From Spirochaetota bacterium (GTDB lineage Bacteria; Spirochaetota; B62-G9; DRHN01): a DNA stretch of 6,175 nt. The stretch covers positions 1 through 6,175 of the forward strand of contig JAGLSF010000126.1 in NCBI GenBank assembly GCA_023136305.1, in the 5' to 3' direction. The position numbers and the translations under genes were made by a program. Shown here piece after piece: positions 1 to 5,324 of the stretch. Within the stretch, counting starts at the first letter, position 1; the number at the start of each line of letters is the position of its first letter. The notes under the pieces are model-generated. The model did no database searches and was not told the DNA's origin. It worked only from the letters and a program-made list of their open reading frames with translations.

Positions 1-75
1 TACACCGATCGTGTTCAACAGGGTATGTGCCATTGCCGTTCTCTTTGCCGTTGTATTCGTTCCAATGGCCGCAAA
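1..75 (-). pseudogene. Fragment of a Na/Pi cotransporter-like gene, 5' end missing, continues past the window edge
   Basis: Read on the minus strand from 75 down to 1, the 25 codons contain AIGTNTTAKR, then T, then AMAHTLLNTIGV. From memory this fits the pattern after the NIGTT motif in bacterial Na/phosphate cotransporter (NptA/YjbB-like) membrane proteins: A-I-G-x-N, then A-K-R-x-A-x-A-H-x-L-x-N-x-I-G. These proteins import or export phosphate across the inner membrane. The preceding codon is a TAG stop (76-78), and upstream of it the frame runs into hisH with no NIGTT motif, so the N-terminal half of the transporter is absent. The only ATG (31-33) lies inside the conserved block. The likeliest reading is a 5'-truncated remnant next to the his operon; an assembly junction is also possible. 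The identification rests on 25 residues only. Confidence 0.42.
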
Positions 76-85
76 CTAGGCTGTC

Positions 86-697
86 TCAGTCGGCTTCGGT
101 GAGGTGGGCAAAGTTGCGAAGGAGGCTGAGACCGTGGGTCTGGCTCTTTTCAGGATGAAACTGTGTACCGTATATGTTCTCCTTCTGCACCGCTGCCGCG
201 AACCGACCGTGATGATCGCTGGTGCCGATTACATGCTCCTTCCTGTCCGGCTCGACATAGTAGGAGTGCACGAAATAGAAATCGGAAGGATCGGGAATGC
301 CCTCGAAGAGCAGGCTCTGTCCCGTCTGCGTGAGGGAGTTCCATCCCATGTGCGGGACCGGGCGATCCCTGGGAAACTGCACCACGTGGCCCGGTATGAG
401 ACCAAGACCCTCCGTGTGGTGGTGTTCACTGCTGTCGGTGAAGAGGAGCTGCATGCCGAGGCATATACCGATGAGAGGGTTTCCGCGTGCAGCATGTTCC
501 TGAACTGCCTCCACAAGCCCGCGCTGCCGCAATACTTCCATGGCCTTTGGGAAAGCGCCTACTCCAGGCAGAACAAGTGAATCCGCTTTCCGGACGTCTT
601 CCGGGTCCTCAGTGATCCTGACCTGATATCCCTGTGTCATGAAACCGCGGGTAATGGACTTGATATTGCTTATACCTATGTTAATGATTGTGATCAT
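86..697 (-). CDS. hisH: Imidazole glycerol phosphate synthase, glutaminase subunit HisH
   Basis: HisH is a class I glutamine amidotransferase. It hydrolyses glutamine and channels ammonia to HisF, which makes imidazole glycerol phosphate and AICAR in cytoplasmic histidine synthesis. The 203 residues match the family's usual length of about 200. Visible features are the oxyanion segment LPGVGAF (43-49), the nucleophile elbow GICLGMQ with Cys79, the segment PHMGWNSL (115-122), YFVHSYYVEP (141-150), and GTQFHPEKSQ with catalytic His181 and Glu183. The full Cys-His-Glu triad is therefore present. The N-terminus reads NIGISNI where most members have a DYGMGNL-like sequence, a small departure. The ATG at 697 lies 5 bases after the hisB stop; a GAGAG sits very close to it, so translation may be coupled to hisB. 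No hisF or hisA follows within the window. Confidence 0.96.
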   Translation of the reverse strand: MITIINIGISNIKSITRGFMTQGYQVRITEDPEDVRKADSLVLPGVGAFPKAMEVLRQRGLVEAVQEHAARGNPLIGICLGMQLLFTDSSEHHHTEGLGLIPGHVVQFPRDRPVPHMGWNSLTQTGQSLLFEGIPDPSDFYFVHSYYVEPDRKEHVIGTSDHHGRFAAAVQKENIYGTQFHPEKSQTHGLSLLRNFAHLTEAD

Positions 698-702
698 TAC
701 TC

Positions 703-1296
703 TCAGAGCATTCCTTTGGTGGAGGGGATATCTCCTCCCGGGTTCCGTACGTCTGAGGCCATCCGGAGTGCCAGGCCGAATGCCTTGAACACGGCCTCAA
801 CGGCGTGATGTGCATTTCTTCCCCGTATGAGGTCTATATGTAGGGTGATCTCTGCACTGTATGCAAAAGCGCGGAAAAACTCCTCGGCAAGCTGTGCGTT
901 GAATCTGACGATGAGAGGCTCCGCAAGGGCAACCTCATAGTTGAGATAGGGTCTGCCCGAGACATCAATACAAACCCGGGTGAGCGCCTCGTCCATGGGA
1001 ACATGGGCCGTTCCGTAGCGAGTTATACCCCTCTTGTCGCCTATTCCCTGCCGGAACGCCTGTCCCAGTACAATGCCGACATCCTCAATGAGATGATGAA
1101 AATCGACCTCGACATCACCATGGGCGCGCAGCACGAGATCAAACTGCCCATGCTTGGTGAACAGCTCCAACAGATGGGTGAACAGAGGCACATCGGTATC
1201 AATATCATAGTTGCCGACACCATCGATACCGAATACGGTCTCTATATCCGTCTCTTTTGTCTTTCTGCTGATTGTACCCTGCCGTTTTTTTGCCAT
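703..1296 (-). CDS. hisB: Imidazoleglycerol-phosphate dehydratase HisB (monofunctional)
   Basis: This manganese enzyme dehydrates imidazole glycerol phosphate to imidazole acetol phosphate. At 197 residues it is the stand-alone form, without the N-terminal HAD phosphatase domain of the enterobacterial fusion, so histinol-phosphate phosphatase must be supplied by another gene. The two internally repeated metal-binding motifs are clear: DFHHLIEDVGIVLGQA (His67, His68, Glu71) and RNAHHAVEAVFKAFG (His163, His164, Glu167). The N-terminal RKTKETDIE and the C-terminal IPSTKGML are typical. The usual FFDHML block reads LFTHLL (residues 38-43): the metal-ligand His41 is kept, but the preceding Asp is Thr. 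Its ATG lies one base after the hisD stop, with AGGGGA (plus-strand 1304-1309) as the Shine-Dalgarno site inside the end of hisD, so the two are almost certainly co-translated. Confidence 0.96.
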   Translation of the reverse strand: MAKKRQGTISRKTKETDIETVFGIDGVGNYDIDTDVPLFTHLLELFTKHGQFDLVLRAHGDVEVDFHHLIEDVGIVLGQAFRQGIGDKRGITRYGTAHVPMDEALTRVCIDVSGRPYLNYEVALAEPLIVRFNAQLAEEFFRAFAYSAEITLHIDLIRGRNAHHAVEAVFKAFGLALRMASDVRNPGGDIPSTKGML

Positions 1297-1297
1297 G

Positions 1298-2614
1298 CTA
1301 GTTTCCCCTGTCCAATCTTAATCTGACCGAGTCTCCATGCGAGCTCAGGCCTTCGACATCTGCCAGTACCGATGCAGGGCCGCTGAGCTCCCGCATTCCC
1401 CTCTCCGACATCTCAATGATACTCGAGAACTTCATAAAGCTCAGCACATTCAGCGGCGAAAAGAAACGGGAGGTTCCTCCCGTCGGGAGCACATGGCTCG
1501 GGCCTGCAACATAGTCACCATAGGCCTCGGCAGAGGTCCAGCCGAGGAATATTGCACCCGCATGCTTTATTTTCGGCAGAACCGCTCTTGAATCTTCAAT
1601 CTGAAGTTCAAGATGCTCGGGTGCAATCACATTTGCGATACGAAGAGCGGTTTCCATATCATCTACCACATAGATTCTTCCATTGCGCGTAATGGACTCT
1701 GCAACGATCTCCCGGCGGGGGCTTGCCGCTGCAAGCTCGAGTGTCCATCTCTTTACCTGCAAGGCATGCTCCGCAGACAGGGTCACACAGAACGCCCGCG
1801 CATCCTCGTCATGCTCAGCCTGGGCCAGCAGGTCCACGGCAGTGAGGCGCGGGTCCACGGTCCCGTCGGCAATGATGAGCACCTCGCTCGGTCCCGCCAC
1901 CATATCGATATCGACATGTCCGAAGAGTTCCTTCTTTGCCATTGCAACATAGATATTACCGGGACCCACGATCTTGTCGACACTGCGTATACTCTCCGTT
2001 CCCAGAGCGAGTGCCGCCACTCCCTGAACACCACCCACCCGGTAGACCTCGGCAGTACAACCTATGAGACACAATGCCGCACAGAGTGCAGATGGGGCCT
2101 CGAAGGAGGAGGGAGGCGATACAACCGCGATTTCCCTGACCCCCGCAGTCAGCGCAGGTACAGCGGTCATGATGAGTGAGGAGGGGTAGGACGCTTTACC
2201 TCCCGGAATATAGATACCGACCCGCTCGAGGGGTGTGCACTTCTGACCCAGCACATTGCCGAACCCGTCAGTGTAATCCCAGTCCTGCGGAACCGCGTGA
2301 CGGTGAAAGTCCTGCACCCGCTGGGCAGAGATCTCGAGAGCCTCCATGAGCTGCGGCTCCAGCCCTTCCCGGGCGGCTGCCATCTCGTGTTCAGTAACCC
2401 TGAGCGTATCCGTTGTGATTGTCGCTCCGTCAAAATGTTTCGTGTATTCGATGAGCGCTTCATCGCCTCTTCGAGCAACTGCAGCAACAATCTCTCTGAC
2501 CGTCTTCGCGACATTCTCCGGAAAGCTGATCTGGATTTCTCCCACCCGGTCCATGATCTCATCGGGGCTGAGATGTGATAAATTCTCTATACGGATGTCG
2601 GTTGTAGTCGGCAT
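1298..2614 (-). CDS. hisD: Histidinol dehydrogenase HisD
   Basis: HisD is a cytoplasmic zinc enzyme that oxidises L-histidinol to L-histidine with two NAD+, the last two steps of the pathway. The 438 residues fit the usual length of about 430. Family blocks in order are GDEALIEYTKHFDG (50-63), ERVGIYIPGGKASYPSS (130-146), YRVGGVQGVAALALGT (191-206), DKIVGPGNIYVAMAKK (213-228), DMVAGPSEVLIIAD (237-250), APEHLEL (331-337) and GDYVAGPSHVLPTGGTSRF (366-384). Expected zinc ligands are all present: Gln265 and His268 in LLAQAEHD, Asp367, and His426 in EGLSSHGDSV. The catalytic pair is Glu333-His334. The ATG start has AGAGGA (plus-strand 2623-2628) 8 bases ahead, and a strong promoter lies further upstream, so hisD is the first gene of the operon. 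hisG, which often precedes hisD, is not here. Confidence 0.97.
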   Translation of the reverse strand: MPTTTDIRIENLSHLSPDEIMDRVGEIQISFPENVAKTVREIVAAVARRGDEALIEYTKHFDGATITTDTLRVTEHEMAAAREGLEPQLMEALEISAQRVQDFHRHAVPQDWDYTDGFGNVLGQKCTPLERVGIYIPGGKASYPSSLIMTAVPALTAGVREIAVVSPPSSFEAPSALCAALCLIGCTAEVYRVGGVQGVAALALGTESIRSVDKIVGPGNIYVAMAKKELFGHVDIDMVAGPSEVLIIADGTVDPRLTAVDLLAQAEHDEDARAFCVTLSAEHALQVKRWTLELAAASPRREIVAESITRNGRIYVVDDMETALRIANVIAPEHLELQIEDSRAVLPKIKHAGAIFLGWTSAEAYGDYVAGPSHVLPTGGTSRFFSPLNVLSFMKFSSIIEMSERGMRELSGPASVLADVEGLSSHGDSVRLRLDRGN

Positions 2615-2675
2615 TTTCGCTTTCCTCTAGGCAGCCCCCCTGAGAAAAGAGGGCAATCACCTTATTTCAAGGGGC
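2615..2675 (-). other. Untranslated leader of the his operon
   Basis: If transcription starts about 7 bases after the -10 element at 2682-2687, the mRNA has a leader of roughly 60 bases. It contains a small hairpin (CCTT, loop, AAGG; plus-strand 2660-2672) and a possible GCCC/GGGC pairing (2634-2637 with 2651-2654), then the hisD Shine-Dalgarno site. I see no short ORF, no run of histidine codons and no terminator with a U-tract, so classical his attenuation by a leader peptide is not supported. The transcription start is inferred from the promoter only. Confidence 0.35.
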
Positions 2676-2681
2676 CAGCTA

Positions 2682-2710
2682 AATGTATTTTTTGTGAATT
2701 CCTTTGTCAA
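2682..2710 (-). promoter_or_regulatory. Sigma70-type promoter of hisD-hisB-hisH
   Basis: On the minus strand a perfect -35 hexamer TTGACA (plus-strand 2705-2710) is followed by a 17-base spacer containing an A-run, and a -10 hexamer TACATT (2682-2687, four of six consensus positions). The distance to the hisD ATG (2614) is suitable. The perfect -35 and ideal spacing make this the best promoter in the window; the -10 is only moderate. Confidence 0.55.
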
Positions 2711-2721
2711 GGTCATATTAT
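2692..2721 (+). promoter_or_regulatory. Possible promoter of the orphan gene at 2765
   Basis: TTGTGA (2692-2697, four of six -35 positions) and TATTAT (2716-2721, five of six -10 positions) are 18 bases apart and point right, placing a start about 37 bases before the ATG at 2765. The element interleaves with the his promoter on the other strand: its -35 lies in the his spacer and its -10 lies just beyond the his -35. AT-rich sequence makes a chance match possible. Confidence 0.35.
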
Positions 2722-2764
2722 ACTCTGTACTATCAATGGGCACGCCGGACAGCATGAAGCCGAG

Positions 2765-3325
2765 ATGAAAAAAGATAACAGATATTTGCGAAGCAAAACG
2801 AGTGATTTAAAAATAATACCCATCAACTGGATTGACGAAACGGAACGATGGATCATTGTACCGGGAACCATACAGGAGAAATACAGGCGCCGGACAAAAG
2901 AAATTATCTTTTCAAAAAACAAGTGCTCTTTCGCCACCGGTGTGCCAAAAAGTATCATTGATTTCATTTATAGAGCGGTGAAACAACTCCATTTAACCGA
3001 TGCACCACTCATTTTCTCCAGAGGTACGGTTCGAACATCAAGAGGCTTGGTCAGGAATGCAGTTTCAATACACAAACTGGATTGGGGAGTCGGCACCCTC
3101 GTTACCATACCGCGCATATTGAAATACCGGGAAGAAATAACGCTTCAAATAGAAAACACTGAATATTCATTGAGGCTCATGGAACTGGTGGTATTGCATG
3201 GGCTGCTGCGTATAGCCTACCCAGGTAGGGGAGCTCACTTTTTTTCGAGTATGGCTGCTCGCATTCTTGCGAAGGGCTGGAGCCAGTTGGATGTGGAAAA
3301 ATCACCGAAAGATCTAGATGAATAA
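2765..3325 (+). CDS. Orphan hypothetical protein, 186 residues, family not recognised
   Basis: I do not recognise this protein. It is lysine- and arginine-rich, with no signal peptide and no clear membrane segment. Only LRLMELVVLHGLLRIAY (136-152) is moderately hydrophobic, more like a buried or amphipathic helix. It has a basic stretch around EKYRRRTKE (38-46), one cysteine (Cys54) and an acidic tail (KSPKDLDE). The repeated S/T-R-G pattern around RGTVRTSRGLVRNAV (86-100) suggests beta hairpins, but that is a guess. The ATG at 2765 has only a weak GAAG five bases upstream. The DNA is clearly more AT-rich than the his genes or the downstream operon, and the gene stands alone between a divergent operon and an AT-rich gap, which is compatible with acquisition by transfer. 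The unbroken frame of 187 codons, with start and promoter-like signals, supports it as a real gene. Confidence 0.7.
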   Translation: MKKDNRYLRSKTSDLKIIPINWIDETERWIIVPGTIQEKYRRRTKEIIFSKNKCSFATGVPKSIIDFIYRAVKQLHLTDAPLIFSRGTVRTSRGLVRNAVSIHKLDWGVGTLVTIPRILKYREEITLQIENTEYSLRLMELVVLHGLLRIAYPGRGAHFFSSMAARILAKGWSQLDVEKSPKDLDE

Positions 3326-3463
3326 CACTCAACAGAGTTAATATAAAAGTACGTGGCGATTTGTCAACCGACCTCGGTACTCTCCCGGCGATTTATTCTT
3401 CCTCGCTCATACGTGCTGTACATCTCATGAACGGGACTCACTGTAACACAAGATCATATCATG

Positions 3464-3493
3464 TTGAAAATACAAAAGGATAAACCTTAAAAA
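3464..3493 (+). promoter_or_regulatory. Possible promoter of the HAD / MNIO-like / biotin carboxylase genes
   Basis: TTGAAA (3464-3469, five of six -35 positions) and TAAAAA (3488-3493, four of six -10 positions) are separated by 18 bases. This would give a leader of about 85 bases before the GTG at 3585. The surrounding DNA is very AT-rich and alternatives exist nearby, such as TATTTT at 3519, so the exact site is uncertain. Confidence 0.28.
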
Positions 3494-3574
3494 GTCTTAA
3501 AATACAAGGAGTTGTGAATATTTTATAGACGATTGCGTCGTTGTATGGGTATATATATCGGAACTTTCGATTTC

Positions 3575-3579
3575 GGGAG
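3575..3579 (+). promoter_or_regulatory. Ribosome binding site that sets the GTG start of the HAD gene
   Basis: GGGAG lies five bases before GTG 3585. No in-frame ATG or GTG lies close upstream, and the protein's first strand (EAVLFDLDG) begins right after this start, as expected for a HAD protein. This supports GTG at 3585 as the true start. Confidence 0.55.
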
Positions 3580-3584
3580 TATCG

Positions 3585-4265
3585 GTGGCTGAACTGGAAG
3601 CGGTTCTCTTTGATCTGGATGGATTGCTGGCAGATACGGAAGAGCTGCATGTCACGGCCTATGAAGCGGTGGGCGGGTATCTCGACATAGATCTCGACCG
3701 GGTATATATCTGCTCCTTTATTGGCGGACCAACCCGTGAGAACATCAAAAGAGTCATGCGTGATTATGCCGTGCCCATGGACCGTTTTGATGAAATTTTG
3801 AAAGTCAGATATGACAGCTATATGGCTGCGATCAGGAGTACCCCTCTCGAGCCCATGTACGGCGCCCTTGACTGCATACTGGATGTGAAGGAAAGGGCCT
3901 TTAAATCCGCCCTTGTGACCTCCTCCATCCGCGAACACGCCCTTGCCGTGCTGGACAACATATCACAGCACGCGGACCACGGAAGGGACATAGCAGCCCT
4001 CTTCGACGCCATGGTATTCGGGGATGAACTGGAGCATTTGAAACCTGCCCCCGATATATACATCGAGGCCCTGCAGAGGCTTACCACAGTCGCTGAAAGA
4101 GGAGTCGCGCTCGAAGATTCCGCTTTCGGGGTGCTGTCCGCAAAGCGTGCAGGCCTCAGAGTCATTGCCGTGCCCGGACCGCATACGGAAGGTCAGGATT
4201 TCAGCATGGCGGACGCAGTTGCATCTTCACTGGCAGAGGTGGTAGAGCGCAGGCTGATTGCATAG
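3585..4265 (+). CDS. HAD-superfamily hydrolase, beta-phosphoglucomutase / phosphatase-like
   Basis: A cytoplasmic HAD (haloacid dehalogenase) superfamily protein of 226 residues, the usual size for subfamily I members with a helical cap. Motif I is FDLDGLLADTEELH (9-22) with nucleophile Asp10 and acid/base Asp12. The DTExxH ending is typical of the beta-phosphoglucomutase, CbbY and phosphoglycolate phosphatase group. Motif II is LVTSS (110-114), motif III is HLKPAPDIY with Lys153, and motif IV is ALEDSAFG with Glu177-Asp178; all are intact, so it should be active. The cap lies between residues about 17 and 90. It should dephosphorylate or isomerise a small phosphorylated metabolite, but the substrate cannot be read from sequence. 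It begins with GTG and is followed 30 bases later by the MNIO-like gene on the same strand, suggesting an operon. It is not the histidinol phosphatase of the his pathway on any evidence seen here. Confidence 0.88.
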   Translation: MAELEAVLFDLDGLLADTEELHVTAYEAVGGYLDIDLDRVYICSFIGGPTRENIKRVMRDYAVPMDRFDEILKVRYDSYMAAIRSTPLEPMYGALDCILDVKERAFKSALVTSSIREHALAVLDNISQHADHGRDIAALFDAMVFGDELEHLKPAPDIYIEALQRLTTVAERGVALEDSAFGVLSAKRAGLRVIAVPGPHTEGQDFSMADAVASSLAEVVERRLIA

Positions 4266-4295
4266 GAAAAACAACCAGCTTCTCAGGTGTACTGG

Positions 4296-5267
4296 ATGGC
4301 ATACATTGGTGTCTCAGTCGGACACAACAGCTCACCGGCAGTTATTGAAGCTGCCGATTTTGTCGAAATCAAAAAAATCACTGCAGAGGAAGCCGCATCC
4401 ATTCGGTCAGTCACAGACAAACCCGTTTACTTTCATCTTCAGTATTCCGGAACGGGCCAGCATCTCCTCCCCACGGCGATGAGCTTCTGCAAACATACCC
4501 GTGATTTCACAGCTGCCGGAAAGGCTGCTCTTCCCGAACAGGTTTCGCTGCATTTTGGCCTGTCTGCACCGAGTATTTCACTCGATGCCGCAACCTATAT
4601 GGCAGTTGCCCTTGAACCGCCGCTCAGCAGAGAAAGGATTCTCAGCACACTCGAGAAAAATCTGCATATTACCCGGGAGATCTTTCCGCAGAGCAGCATA
4701 CTCCTTGAGAATATCGAGTTCATACCCGAATGCCTCTGCGGAGGTGCATACCGGTACCTGCAGGAAGCGGATTTTTTCTCTCAGCAGATGTTGAGATGGC
4801 GGGAGAGTGGCCTGGTGGACGGAATCGTGTTCGATATTGCCCACGCTCTCATCGCTGCAGGAAACCATCCTTTCTACAACGGCCTCTCTGAAAACTCTCC
4901 CGGTCGCAAAACCTACAATGACCCGCTTGAAACAAACGAAGAGTATATCAATGAGCTGAAACAACTTCCTTCAGATAAACTTCTCGATTTCTACAGTTCC
5001 TACATCGACCGGATGCCCATCTCACTAATTCGCGAGATTCACCTCTCTGGTATTCTTCGCGCCGATAATGGGGTTTACGTTGATGCGCATAACGAGATCA
5101 GCGTGCTCGAGCTCGGGGCCCTTCGTCTCCTTCTCAACCATGATGTGCAGATGAGTGCTGCGAATTTTCCCGTTACGCTTGAATACAACCGCAATGCAGA
5201 AAGGATCATTCCTCAGATGGTGAGACTCAGAAAGTTTCTCTCCGCCCTGCAGGGCACAGGCACATAG
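4296..5267 (+). CDS. Divergent DUF692/MNIO-like TIM-barrel protein, possible multinuclear iron enzyme
   Basis: This 323-residue protein shows, in order, the landmarks of the DUF692 (UPF0276, MNIO) family: DFVEIKK (21-27) for the usual DFFEVHPEN; YFHLQYSG with His47; EQVSLHFGLS with His86 for SEHLAWS; ILLENIE with Glu138; GIVFDIAHA with Asp180; REIHLSG with His249; VYVDAHNEI with Asp263 and His265; and FPVTLEYN with Glu296. In characterised members such as MbnB and TglH these positions bind two or three irons for oxidative modification of peptides. Here the typical DxNN reads DIAH (180-183), a real change at a ligand position, and a CLC pair (146-148) follows the Glu motif. The length is close to family members. 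I prefer ATG 4296, with AGG eight bases ahead, over an in-frame GTG at 4287 that lacks a Shine-Dalgarno site. It lies between the HAD and biotin carboxylase genes. An ordinary sugar-isomerase-like TIM barrel is the main alternative. Confidence 0.62.
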   Translation: MAYIGVSVGHNSSPAVIEAADFVEIKKITAEEAASIRSVTDKPVYFHLQYSGTGQHLLPTAMSFCKHTRDFTAAGKAALPEQVSLHFGLSAPSISLDAATYMAVALEPPLSRERILSTLEKNLHITREIFPQSSILLENIEFIPECLCGGAYRYLQEADFFSQQMLRWRESGLVDGIVFDIAHALIAAGNHPFYNGLSENSPGRKTYNDPLETNEEYINELKQLPSDKLLDFYSSYIDRMPISLIREIHLSGILRADNGVYVDAHNEISVLELGALRLLLNHDVQMSAANFPVTLEYNRNAERIIPQMVRLRKFLSALQGTGT

Positions 5268-5324
5268 GTGCAATGAAGCTTTCTCTGTACCAAACACCCC
5301 AATTCGTCTATATTTATTTTTGCC

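Larger units (their letters stand above)
3326..3584 (+). other. AT-rich intergenic region with small repeats and no convincing gene
   Basis: These 259 bases separate the orphan gene from the HAD gene. They hold an inverted repeat AGTAC/GTACT (3348-3352 with 3377-3381, 24-base loop, no T-tract, so not a clear terminator) and a direct repeat GGCGATTT (3355-3362 and 3387-3394). There is a second direct repeat AAAATACAA (3467-3475 and 3499-3507) and a small inverted repeat ACGA-ttgcg-TCGT (3529-3541). No RNA gene or coding frame stands out. Confidence 0.4.

Noticed and set aside
2..79. Plus-strand hydrophobic frame ending at TAG 77-79, resembling a membrane-protein C-terminus
   Set aside because: It is antisense to the frame that matches the Na/Pi cotransporter pattern, which is a more specific match than simple hydrophobicity.
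104..580. Long open frame on the plus strand opposite hisH
   Set aside because: It is the antisense shadow of hisH, whose catalytic motifs are complete; the plus-strand product shows no family motifs.
1613..2179. Plus-strand open frame of 188 codons opposite hisD
   Set aside because: Antisense shadow of a fully conserved hisD; the composition (His-, Arg- and Cys-rich) is typical of a reversed coding strand.
2615..2675. His-type attenuator or T-box ahead of hisD
   Set aside because: No histidine codon run, no leader ORF, no T-box sequence and no terminator hairpin with a U-tract.
3348..3381. Inverted repeat AGTAC/GTACT as a terminator of the orphan gene
   Set aside because: Five-base stem, 24-base loop and no following T-tract; not a convincing intrinsic terminator.
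3427..3483. 18-codon ORF in the intergenic region
   Set aside because: No ribosome site, and it overlaps the candidate promoter elements.
3545..3592. 15-codon ORF from ATG 3545 overlapping the HAD start
   Set aside because: No Shine-Dalgarno site and no sign of conservation; too short to support.
3459..3938. Minus-strand open frame of 159 codons across the HAD gene start
   Set aside because: It overlaps HAD motif I in antisense and shows no recognisable motif.
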